Shown here in pieces: positions 1 to 10,969 of a stretch of DNA of 33,644 nt. The stretch's first letter is position 1; the number at the start of each line of letters is the position of its first letter. Origin of the DNA: Saccoglossus kowalevskii (taxonomy: Eukaryota > Hemichordata > Enteropneusta > Harrimaniidae). The notes under the pieces are model-generated. The model worked only from the letters and a program-made list of their open reading frames with translations. It ran no database searches and was not told the origin of the DNA. The position numbers were made by a program, and so were the translations under genes. The stretch is from assembly GCF_000003605.2 (NCBI RefSeq), contig NW_003115166.1, forward strand, positions 1 through 33,644, in the 5' to 3' direction.

Positions 1-639
1 CATGTACTGCACTACACTGCAGTGCAGTTACCGACACTTCAATACATGATACTGTACTTCACTATACGCCAATGCACTTACCTACACTTCAATACATGAT
101 ACAGTACTGCACTACACGGCAGTGCAGTTACCTACACTTCAATACATGATACTGTACTGCACTAAACGGCAGTGCAATAACCTACATTTTATTACATGAT
201 TCTGTACTGCTCTACAAGGCAGTGTATTTTCCCACACTTCAATACTGATACTGTACTGCACTACACGGCAGTGCAGTTGTCTACACTTCAATACATGATA
301 CTGTTCTGCTCTACACGGCAGTGCAGTTACCTACACTTCAATACATGATACTGTGCAGCACGATACGGCAGTGCACTTACCTACACTTCAATACATGATA
401 CTGTACTGCACTATACGGCAGTGGAGTTATCTGCACTTCAATACATGATACTGAGCTGCACTATACGGCAGTGCACTTACCTACACTTCAATACATGATA
501 CTGTACTTCACTATACGGCAATGCACTTACCTACACTTCAATACATGATAATGTACTGCACTACACGGCAGTACAGTTACCTACACTTCAATGCATGATA
601 CTGTGCTGCACTATACGGCAATCCACTTATCTACACTTC

Positions 640-1340
640 AATACATGATACTGTACTGCACTATACGGCAGAACAGTTACCTACACTTCAATACATGATA
701 CTGTGATGCACTATACGGTAATGCACTTATCTACACTACAATACATGATACTGTACTGCACTATACGGCAGAACAGTTACCTACACTTCAATACATGATA
801 CTGTGCTGCACACTTACGACAATGCACTTATCTACACTTCAATACATGATACTGTACTTCACTATACTGCAATGCACTTACTTACCTACACTTCAATACA
901 TGATACTGTACTGCACTACACGGCAATACAGTTACCTACACTTCAATACATGATACTGTGCTGCACTTTACGGCAATGCACTTATCTACACTTCAATACA
1001 TGATACTGTACTGCACTATACGGCAGTGCACTTACCTACACTTCAATACATGATTCTGTACTGCACTATACGTCAGTGCACTTATCTACACTTCAATACA
1101 TGATACTGTACTGCACTACACGGCAGTGTAGTTACCTACACTTCAATACATGATACTGTGCTGCTCTATACGTCAGTGCACTTATCTACACTTCAATACA
1201 TGATACTGTACTGCACTACATGGCAGTGCAGTTACCTACACTTCAATACATGATACTGTGCTGCACTTACCTATACTTCAATACACGATACTGTACTGCA
1301 CTACATGGCAGTGCAGTTACCTACACTTCAATACATTATA
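640..1340 (+). repeat. Higher-order block, copy near the left end (partner ~26130-26770)
   Basis: The order of variant monomers matches the segment around 26130-26770, including GCACACTTACGACAATGC, TATACTGCAATGC and the short monomer at 1248-1282. The offset is about 25,494 at 801 and 25,440 at 1220. The change is explained by a 4-base CTTA duplication near 877-884 and one extra 50-bp monomer in this copy. Boundaries are approximate. Confidence 0.7.
1248..1282 (+). repeat. Contracted ~35-bp monomer lacking its hairpin
   Basis: After GATACTGTGCTGCACT the sequence goes directly into TACCTATACTTC. Fifteen bases (loop, right arm and the second GCACT) are missing compared with neighbours. The deletion endpoints lie in the two TGCACT direct repeats that bracket the dyad. 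The same contraction appears at about 26688-26722 in the partner block. Confidence 0.8.
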
Positions 1341-2639
1341 CTGCACAGTACGGCGGAACACTTACCTACACTTCAATGCATGATACTGTGCTGCACTATA
1401 CATCAGTGCACTTATCTGCACTTCAATACATGATACTGTACTGCACTATACATCAGTGCACTTACCTGCACTTCAATACATGATACTGTACTGTACTATA
1501 TGGCAGTGCAGTTACCTACACTTCAATACATGATACTGTGCTGCACTATACATCAGTGCACTTACCTGCACTTCAATACATGATACTGTACTGCACTATA
1601 TGGCAGTGCAGTTACCTACACTTCAATACATGGTACTGTTCTGCTCTACACGGCAGTGCAGTTGTCTACACTTTATTACATGATTCTGTACTGCACTATC
1701 CGGCAGTACATTTACCTACACTTCAATACATGATACTGTGCTGCACTATACGGCAATGCACTTATCTACACTTCAATACATGATACTGTACTGCACTATA
1801 CGGCAGTGCACTTACCTACACTTCAATACATGATAATGCACTGCACTATACGTCATTGCACTTATCTACACTTCAATACATGATACTGTGATGCTTTATA
1901 CGTCAGTGCACTTATCTACACTTCAATACATGATACTGCACTGCACTACACGGCAGTGCAGTTACCTACACTTCAATACATGATACTGTGCTGCACTATA
2001 CGGCAGTGCACTTACCCACACTTCAATACATGATACTGTACTGCACTATACGGCAGTGCAGTTACCTACACTTCAATAAATGATACGGTGCTGCACTATA
2101 CGACAGTGCACTTATCTACACTTCAATACCTGATACTGTACTGCACTACACGGCAGTGCAGTTGTCTACACTTCAATACATGATACTGTTCTGCTCTACA
2201 CGGCAGTGCATTTACCTACACTTCAATACATGATACTGTGCAGCACGATACGGCAGTGCACTTACCTACACTTCAATACATGATACTGTACTGCACTATA
2301 CGGCAGTGCAGTTATCTACACTTCAATACATGATACTGAGCTGCACTATACGGCAGTGCACTTATCTACACTTCAATACATGATACTGTACTGCACTACA
2401 CGGCAGTGCAGTTAACCACAATTCAATACATGATACTGTGCTGCACTATACGGCAGTGCACTTACCTACACTTCAATACATGATTCTGTACTGCACTATA
2501 CGGCAGAACACTTACCTACACTTCAGTACACGATACTGTTCTGCTCTACACGGCAGTGCAGTTACCTACACTTCAATACATGATACTGTGCTGCACTATA
2601 CGGCAGTGCACTTACCTACACTTCAATACATGATACTGT

Positions 2640-2662
2640 ACTGCACTACACGGCAGTGCAGT
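2640..2662. other. Representative perfect dyad of the monomer (8-bp arms, 7-nt loop)
   Basis: ACTGCACT is followed by the loop ACACGGC and then AGTGCAGT, an exact 8-bp inverted repeat. The same element sits at the equivalent place in nearly every monomer. Subtypes ending AGTGCAC keep a 6-bp core (TGCACT/AGTGCA). Subtypes with CTTCACT, CAATGCA or CAGAACA weaken or lose it. The dyad could form a hairpin in single-stranded DNA or RNA, or a small cruciform in supercoiled DNA. Function is not shown by sequence. Confidence 0.85.
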
Positions 2663-2686
2663 TGTCTACACTTTATTACTTGATAC

Positions 2687-3659
2687 TGTGCTGCTCTATA
2701 CGTCAGTGCACTTTTCTACACTTCAATACATGATACTGTACTGAACTACATGGCAGTGCAGTTACTTACACTTCAATACATGATACTGTGCTGCACTATA
2801 CGGCAGTGCACTTACCTATACTTCAATACACGATACTTTTCTGCACTATATGGCAGTGCAGTTACCTACACTTCAATACATGTTACTGCACAGTACGGCA
2901 GAACACTTACCTACACTTCAATACATGAAACTGTGCTGCACTATACATCAGTGCACTTACCTGCACTTCAATACATGATACTGAACTGCACTATATGGCA
3001 GTTCAGTTACCTACACTTCAATACATGATACTGTGCTGCACTATACGGCAGAACACTTACCTACACTTCAATACATGGTACTGTTCTGCTCTACACGGCA
3101 GTGCAGTTGTCTACACTTTATTACATGATTCTGTACTGCACTATACGGCAGTACATTTACCTACACTTCAATACATGATACTGTTCTGCTCTACACGGCA
3201 GTGCAGTTACCTACAATTCAATAAATGATACTGTGCTGCACTATACGGCAGTACATTTACCTACACTTCAATACATGATACTGTACTGCACAACACGCCA
3301 GTGTATTTTCCCACACTTCAATACATGATACTGTACTTCACTACACGGCAGTGCAGTTACCGACACTTCAATACATGATACTGTACTTCACTATACGGCA
3401 ATGCACTTACCTCCACTTCAATACATGATACTGTACTGCACAACACAGCAGTGTATTTACCCACACTCCATCACATGTTACTGTACTGCCTTACACTGCA
3501 GTGCAGTTACCGACACTTCAATACATGATACTGTACTTCACTATATGCCAATGCACTTACCTACACTTCAATACATGATACAGTACTGCACTACACGGCA
3601 GTGCAGTTACCTACACTTCAATACATGATACTGTACTGCACTAAACGGCAGTGCACTTA
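2687..3659 (+). repeat. Higher-order block, family A copy 1
   Basis: About 970 bases align with 22904-23876 at a constant offset of 20,217 and with the 27.8-kb copy. Shared rare markers are the 45-bp monomer CATGTTACTGCACAGTACGG, CATGGTACTG, CAATTCAATAAATG, CACGCCAGTGTATTTTCCC and the CCATCACATG cassette. A few substitutions are specific to this copy, such as CTTTTC at about 2711 and CTGAACTACATG at about 2742. Confidence 0.8.
3401..3631 (+). repeat. CCATCACATG cassette (type example of 14 copies)
   Basis: A three-monomer, 150-base cassette contains CAACACAGCAGTGTATTTAC, then ACTCCATCACATGTTACTG, then TACACTGCAGTGCAGTTACC. It includes the perfect 10-base palindrome CACTGCAGTG. The CCATCACATG marker occurs at 3468, 8261, 9309, 11607, 12551, 14546, 20690, 23685, 28658, 28957, 29257, 29407, 32154 and 33552. 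A diverged relative (CACAATTCATTACATG) is near 15940. The tight identity of this unusual cassette shows recent spread within the array. Confidence 0.8.
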
Positions 3660-4679
3660 TCTACACTTTATTACATGATACTGTACTGCACTATACGGCA
3701 GTGCAGTTACCTACACTTCAATACATGATAATGTGCTGCACTATACGGCAGTGCACTTATCTACACTTCAATACTGATACTGTACTGCACTACACGGCAG
3801 TGCAGTTATCTGCACTTCAATACATGATACTGAGCTGCACTATACGGCAGTGCACTTACTACACTTCAAATACATGATACTGTACTGCACTATACGTCAG
3901 TGCACTTATCTACACTTCAATACATGATACTGTACTTCACTATACGGCAATGCACTTACCTACTCTTCATTACATGATACTGTACTGCACTACACGGCAG
4001 TACAGTTACCTACACTTCAATACATGATACTGTGCTGCACTATACGGCAATGCACTTATCTACACTTCAATACATGATACTCTACTGCACTATACGGCAG
4101 AACAGTTACCTACACTTCAATACATGATACTGTGCTGCACACTTACGACAATGCACTTATCTACAGTTCAATACATGATACTGTGCTGCACTATACGGCA
4201 ATGCACTCATCTACCCTTCAATACATGATACTGTACTGCACTATACGGCAGTGCACTTACCTACACTTCAATACATGATAATGTACTGCACTATACGTCA
4301 TTGCACTTATCTACACTTCAATACATGATACTGTGCTGCTTTATACCTCAGTGCACTTATCTACACTTCAATACATGATACTGCACTGCACTACACGGCA
4401 GTGCAGTTACCTACACTTCAATACATGATACTGTGCTGCACTATACGGCAGTGCACTTACCCACACTTCAATACATGATACTGTACTGCACTATACGGCA
4501 GTGCAGTTACCTACACTTCAATACATGATACTGTGCTGCACTATACGGCAGTGCACTTATCTACACTTCAATACATGATACTGTACTGTACTACACGGCA
4601 GTGCAGTTGTCTACACTTCAATACATGATACTGTTCTGCTCTACACGGCAGTGCAGTTACCTACACTTCAATACATGAT

Positions 4680-5180
4680 AGTGTGCAGCACGATACGGCA
4701 GTGCACTTATTACAGTTCAATACATGATACTGTAGTGCATATACGGCAGTGCAGTTATCTGCAGTTCAATACATGATAGTGAGATGCTCTATACGGCAGT
4801 GCACTTACGTACACTTCAATACATGATACTGTACTGCACTATACGTCAGTGCACTTATCTACACTTCAATACATGATACTGTAGTTCACTATACGGCAAT
4901 GCATTTACCTACACTTCAGTACATGATACTGTAGTGCACTACACGGCAGTACAGTTACTTACACTTCAATGCATGATATTGTGCTGCACTATACGGCAAT
5001 GCACTTATCTACACTTCAATACATGATACTGTAATGAACTATACGGCAGTGCACTTATTTACAATTCAATACATGATAATGTACTGCAATATAGGTCATT
5101 GCAGTTATCTACAGTTCAATACATGATTCTGTGCTGCTATACACGGCAGTGCAGTTACTTACATTTCAATACATGATACT
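4680..5180 (+). repeat. Divergent copy of the 5.18-5.65 kb block, changed mainly at C
   Basis: This stretch is a 500-base-offset copy of about 5180-5650 and shares rare variants with it, such as GCATGATATTGTG and GTAATGAACT. It differs at many positions where the partner has C. Changes to G include GATAGTG, ACAGTTC, GTAGTGC, GTAGTTC, TTACGTAC and ATAGGTC; several C-to-A and C-to-T changes also occur. Some copies have one or two missing bases (TTATTACAG, GTGCATATAC). The flanks return to the normal consensus on both sides. Confidence 0.7.
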
Positions 5181-6240
5181 GTTCAGCACGATACGGCAGT
5201 GCACTTACCTACACTTCAATACATGATATTGTACTGCACTATACGGCAGTGCAGTTATCTGCACTTCAATACATGATACTGAGCTGCACTATACGGCAGT
5301 GCACTTACCTACACTTCAATACATGATACTGTACTGCACTATACGTCAGTGCACTTATCTACACTTCAATACATGATACTGTACTTCACTATACGGCAAT
5401 GCACTTACCTACACTTCAGTACATGATACTGTACTGCACTACACGGCAGTACAGTTACCTACACTTCAATGCATGATATTGTGCTGCACTATACGGCAAT
5501 GCACTTATCTACACTTCAATACATGATACTGTAATGAACTATACGGCAGTGCACTTATCTACACTTCAATACATGATAATGTACTGCACTATACGTCATT
5601 GCACTTATCTACACTTCAATACATGATACTGTGCTGCTTTATACGTCAGTGCACTTATCTGCACTTCAATACATGATACTGCACTGCACTACACGGCAGT
5701 GCAGTTACCTACACTTCAATACATGATACTGTGCTGCACTATACGGCAGTGCACTTATCTACACTTCAATACTGATACTGTACTGCACTACACGGCAGTG
5801 CAGTTGTCTACACTTCAATACATGATACTGTTCTGCTCTACACGGCAGTGCAGTTACCTACACTTCAATACATGATACTGTGCAGCACGATACGGCAGTG
5901 CACTTACCTACACTTCAATACATGATACTGTACTGCACTATACGGCAGTGCAGTTATCTGCACTTCAATACATGATACTGAGCTGCACTATACGGCAGTG
6001 CACTTACCTACACTTCAATACATGATACTGTACTGCACTATACGTCAGTGCACTTATCTACACTTCAATACATGATACTGTACTTCACTATACGGCAATG
6101 CACTTACCTACACTTCAGTACATGATACTGTACTGCACTACACGGCAGTACAGTTACCTACACTTCAATGCATGATATTGTGCTGCACTATACGGCAATG
6201 CACTTATCTACACTTCAATACATGATACTGTACTGCACAA
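5180..6240 (+). repeat. Two linked block copies at 500- and 699-base offsets
   Basis: The ordered string starting CACGATACGG and continuing through TTATCTGCAC, GAGCTGCAC, TACGTCAG, TTCAGTACATG and GCATGATATTG starts at 5187 and again at 5886. With the altered copy at 4689 this gives three successive versions. The 699 spacing equals 14 monomers minus one base, caused by a single-base deletion in an AATACTGATAC monomer. Confidence 0.7.
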
Positions 6241-6259
6241 TACGGCAGAACAGTTACCT

Positions 6260-6989
6260 ACACTTCAATACATGATACTGTACTTCACTATACGACAATG
6301 CACTTACCTACACTTCAATACATGATACTGTACTGCACTACACGGCAGTACAGTTACCTACACTTCAATACATGATACTGTGCTGCACTATACGGCAATG
6401 CACTTATCTACACTTCAATACATGATACTGTACTGCACTATACGGCAGTGCACTTACCTACACTTCAATACATGATTGTACTGCACTATACGTCAGTGCA
6501 CTTATCTACACTTCAATACATGATACTGTACTGCACTACACGGCAGTGTAGTTACCTACACTTCAATACATGATGCTGTGCTGCTCTATACGTCAGTGCA
6601 CTTATCTACACTTCAATACATGATACTGTACTGCACTACATGGCAGTGCAGTTACCTACACTTCAATACATTATACTGTGCTGCACTATACGGCAGTGCA
6701 CTTACCTATACTTCAATACACGATACTGTACTGCACTATATGGCAGTGCAGTTACCTACACTTCAATACATGTTACTGTACTGCACTATATGGCAGTGCA
6801 GTTACCTACACTTCAATACATGATACTATGCTGCACTATACGGCAGAACACTTACCTACACTTCAATACATGGTACTGTTCTGTTCTACACGGCAGTGCA
6901 GTTGTCTACACTTTATTACATGATTCTGTACTGCACTATACGGCAGAACAGTTACCTACACTTCAATACATGATACTGTACTGCACTAC
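6260..6989 (+). repeat. Higher-order block, family B copy 1
   Basis: This aligns with 16890-17619 at a constant offset of 10,630. Shared markers are TACATGATTGTACTG (2-base deletion), CATGATGCTGTG, TACATTATACTG, the TATATGGCAG pair, GATACTATGC, CATGGTACTGTTCTGTTC and TTTATTACATGATTC. No difference was seen over most of its length. Confidence 0.8.
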
Positions 6990-7027
6990 ACGGCAGTACA
7001 GTTACCTACACTTCAATACATGATACT

Positions 7028-7970
7028 GTGCTGCACTATACGGCAATGCACTTATCTACACTTCAATACATGATACTGTACTGCACTATACGGCAGTGCA
7101 CTTATCTACACTTCAATACTGATACTGTACTGCACTACACGGCAGTGCAGTTGTCTACACTTCAATACATGATACTGTTCTGCTCTACACGGCAGTGCAG
7201 TTACCTACACTTCAATACATGATACTGTGCTGCACGATACGGCAGTGCACTTACCTACACTTCAATACATGATAATGTACTGCACCATACGGCAGTGCAG
7301 TTATCTGCACTTCAATACATGATACTGAGCTGTACTATACGGCAGTGCACTTACCTACACTTATATACATGATACTGTACTGCACTATACGTCAGTGCAC
7401 TTATCTACACTTCAATACATGATACTGTACTTCACTATACGGCAATGCACTTACCTACACTTCAGTACATGATACTGTACAGCACTACACGGCAGTACAG
7501 TTACCTACACTTCAATGCATGATACTGTGCTGGACTATACGGCAATGCACTTATCTACACTTCAATACATGATACTGTACTGCACTATACGGCAGAACAG
7601 TTACCTACACATCAATACATGATACTGTGCTGCACACTTACGGCAATGCACTTATCTACACTTCAATACATGATACTGTACTTCACTATACGACAATGCA
7701 CTTACCTACACTTTAATACATGATACTGTACTGCACTACACGGCAGTACAGTTACCTACACTTCAATACATGATACTGTGCTGCACTATACGGCAATGCA
7801 CTTATCTACACTTCAATACATGATACTGTACTGCACTATACGGCAGTGCACTTACCTACACTTCAATACATGATTGTACTGCACTATACGTCAGTGCACT
7901 TATCTACACTTCAATACATGATACTGTACTGCACTACACGGCAGTGTAGTTACCTACACTTCAATACATG
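7028..7970 (+). repeat. Higher-order block, family C copy 1
   Basis: This matches about 30921-31862 at an offset of 23,893, including GCACCATACGG or a close variant, GAGCTGTACTATAC, CTTATATACATG, GTACAGCACTACAC and GTGCTGGACTATAC. Shorter copies of the same string occur at about 15145-15560 (offset 7,932) and 19690-20045 (a further 4,497). Confidence 0.75.
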
Positions 7971-8003
7971 ATACTATGCTGCTCTATACGTCAGTGCACT
8001 TAT

Positions 8004-9051
8004 CTACACTTCAATACATGATACTGTACTGCACTACATGGCAGTGCAGTTACCTACACTTCAATACATGATACTGTGCTGCACTATACGGCAGTGCACT
8101 TACCTATACTTCAATACACGACACTGTACTGCACTATATGGCAGTGCAGTTACCTACACTTCAATACATGTTACTGTACTGCACTATATGGCAGTGCAGT
8201 TACCTCCACTTCAATACATGATACTGTACTGCACAACACAGCAGTGTATTTACCCACACTCCATCACATGTTACTGTACTGCCTTACACTGCAGTGCAGT
8301 TACCGACACTTCAATACATGATACTGTACTTCACTATATGCCAATGCACTTACCTACACTTCAATACATGATACAGTACTGCACTACACGGCAGTGCAGT
8401 TACCTACACTTCAATACATGATACTGTACTGCACTAAACGGCAGTGCACTTACCTACACTTTATTACTTGATTCTGTACTGCTCTACAAGGCAGTGTATT
8501 TTCCCACACTTCAATACTGATACTGTACTGCACTACACGGCAGTGCAGTTGTCTACAGTTCAATACATGATACTGTACTGCACTACACGGCAGTACAGTT
8601 ACCTACACTTCAATACATGATACTGTGCTGCACTATACGGCAATGCACTTATCTACACTTCAATACATGATACTGTAATGCACTATACGGCAGTGCACTT
8701 ACCTACACTTCAATACATGATAATGTACTGCACTATACGTCATTGCACTTATCTACACTTCAATACATGATACTGTGCTGCTTTATACGTCAGTGCACTT
8801 ATCTACACTTCAATACATGATACTGCACTGCACTAAACGGCAGTGCAGTTAACTACACTTCAATACATGATACTGTGCTGCACTATACGGCAGTGCACTT
8901 ACCCACACTTCAATACATGATACTGTACTGCACTATACGGCAGTGCAGTTACTTACACTTCAATACATGATACTGTGCTGCACTATACGGCAGTGCACTT
9001 ATCTACACTTCAATACTTATACTGTACTGCACTACACGGCAGTGCAGTTGT
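8004..9051 (+). repeat. Direct ~1.05-kb tandem duplication, copy 1
   Basis: This is a 1,048-base unit (21 monomers) followed immediately by a second copy. It contains the CCATCACATG cassette at 8261, ACACGACACTG, TTTATTACTTGATTC and the AATACTTATAC monomer. By eye the two copies differ at one substitution (ACAGTTC at about 8555) and one inserted base in copy 2. This is the most recent-looking duplication in the window. Confidence 0.85.
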
Positions 9052-10100
9052 CTACACTTCAATACATGATACTGTACTGCACTACATGGCAGTGCAGTTA
9101 CCTACACTTCAATACATGATACTGTGCTGCACTATACGGCAGTGCACTTACCTATACTTCAATACACGACACTGTACTGCACTATATGGCAGTGCAGTTA
9201 CCTACACTTCAATACATGTTACTGTACTGCACTATATGGCAGTGCAGTTACCTCCACTTCAATACATGATACTGTACTGCACAACACAGCAGTGTATTTA
9301 CCCACACTCCATCACATGTTACTGTACTGCCTTACACTGCAGTGCAGTTACCGACACTTCAATACATGATACTGTACTTCACTATATGCCAATGCACTTA
9401 CCTACACTTCAATACATGATACAGTACTGCACTACACGGCAGTGCAGTTACCTACACTTCAATACATGATACTGTACTGCACTAAACGGCAGTGCACTTA
9501 CCTACACTTTATTACTTGATTCTGTACTGCTCTACAAGGCAGTGTATTTTCCCACACTTCAATACTGATACTGTACTGCACTACACGGCAGTGCAGTTGT
9601 CTACACTTCAATACATGATACTGTACTGCACTACACGGCAGTACAGTTACCTACACTTCAATACATGATACTGTGCTGCACTATACGGCAATGCACTTAT
9701 CTACACTTCAATACATGATACTGTAATGCACTATACGGCAGTGCACTTACCTACACTTCAATACATGATAATGTACTGCACTATACGTCATTGCACTTAT
9801 CTACACTTCAAATACATGATACTGTGCTGCTTTATACGTCAGTGCACTTATCTACACTTCAATACATGATACTGCACTGCACTAAACGGCAGTGCAGTTA
9901 ACTACACTTCAATACATGATACTGTGCTGCACTATACGGCAGTGCACTTACCCACACTTCAATACATGATACTGTACTGCACTATACGGCAGTGCAGTTA
10001 CTTACACTTCAATACATGATACTGTGCTGCACTATACGGCAGTGCACTTATCTACACTTCAATACTTATACTGTACTGCACTACACGGCAGTGCAGTTGT
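9052..10100 (+). repeat. Direct ~1.05-kb tandem duplication, copy 2
   Basis: This repeats 8004-9051 at an offset of 1,048, becoming 1,049 after an extra A in TTCAAATACATG near 9810. From about 9250 the same sequence also matches 23626 onward, but only one copy of the 1,048-base unit exists there. The duplication thus post-dates, or was lost in, the 23.6-kb relative. Confidence 0.85.
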
Positions 10101-10969
10101 CTACACTTCAATACATGATACTGTTCTGCTCTACACGGCAGTGCAGTTACCAACACTTCAATACATGATATTGTGCAGCACGATACGGCAGTGCACTTAC
10201 CTACACTTCAATACATGATACTGTACTGCACTATACGGCAGTGCAGTTATCTGCACTTCAATACTTGATACTGAGCTGCACTATACGGCAGTGCACTTAC
10301 CTACACTTCAATACATGATGCTGTACTGCACTATACGTCAGTGCACTTATCTACACTTCAATACATGATACTGTACTTCACTATACGGCAATGCACTTAC
10401 CTACACTTCAGTACATGATACTGTACTGCACTACACGGCAGTACAGTTACCTACACTTCAATGCATGATACTGTGCTGCACTATACGGCAATGCACTTAT
10501 CTACACTTCAATACATGATACTGTACTGCACTATACGGCAGAACAGTTACCTACACTTCAATACATGATACTGTGCTGCACACTTACGACAATGCACTTA
10601 TCTACCCTTCAATACATGATACTGTACTTCACTATACGACAATGCACTTACCTACACTTCAATACATGATACTGTACTGCACTACACGGCAGTACAGTTA
10701 CCTACACTTCAATACATGATACTGTGCTGCACTATACGGCAATGCACTTATCTACACTTCAATACATGATACTGTACTGCACTATACGGCAGTGCACTTA
10801 CCTACACTTCAATACATGATTGTACTGCACTATACGTCAGTGCACTTATCTACACTTCAATACATGATACTGTACTGCACTACACGGCAGTGTAGTTACC
10901 TACACTTCAATACATGATACTATGCTGCTCTATACGTCAGTGCACTTATCTACACTTCAATACATGATA
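9250..10969 (+). repeat. Longest dispersed block, family D copy 1
   Basis: About 1.72 kb (34 monomers) matches 23626-25344 at an offset of 14,376, falling to 14,375 after the private inserted A near 9810. Shared rare variants include AATACTTATAC, TTACCAACAC, CAATACTTGA, CATGATGCTG, CTACCCTTC and GATACTATGC. A few differences are visible, such as GATATTGTGCAGC here. Confidence 0.8.
10671..10698. other. Alternative-register dyad (9-bp arms, 10-nt loop) in AGTACAG monomers
   Basis: ACTGTACTG, then ten loop bases (CACTACACGG), then CAGTACAGT form an exact 9-bp inverted repeat. One G-to-A change (AGTGCAG to AGTACAG) weakens the usual TGCACT/AGTGCA pairing, but the new right arm pairs with bases further upstream. 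The subtype recurs in almost every higher-order block, for example near 3990, 8585, 14870, 16970 and 25910. Confidence 0.8.

Noticed and set aside
1050..1085. CRE/AP-1-like TGACGTA on the minus strand (from TACGTCA monomers)
   Set aside because: It is an incomplete match of seven bases produced by a single loop substitution and copied passively with blocks. There is no supporting promoter context.
2640..2662. Rho-independent terminators or a small-RNA gene built on the hairpin
   Set aside because: The stem is short (6-9 bp) with no following T-run, and it repeats hundreds of times. A bacterial terminator or discrete RNA gene is not supported.
3850..3872. Compensating indels (TTACTACAC with TTCAAATACATG)
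   Set aside because: One missing C and one extra A within 15 bases keep the 50-bp period, but this is a single occurrence and may be a sequencing or alignment artefact.
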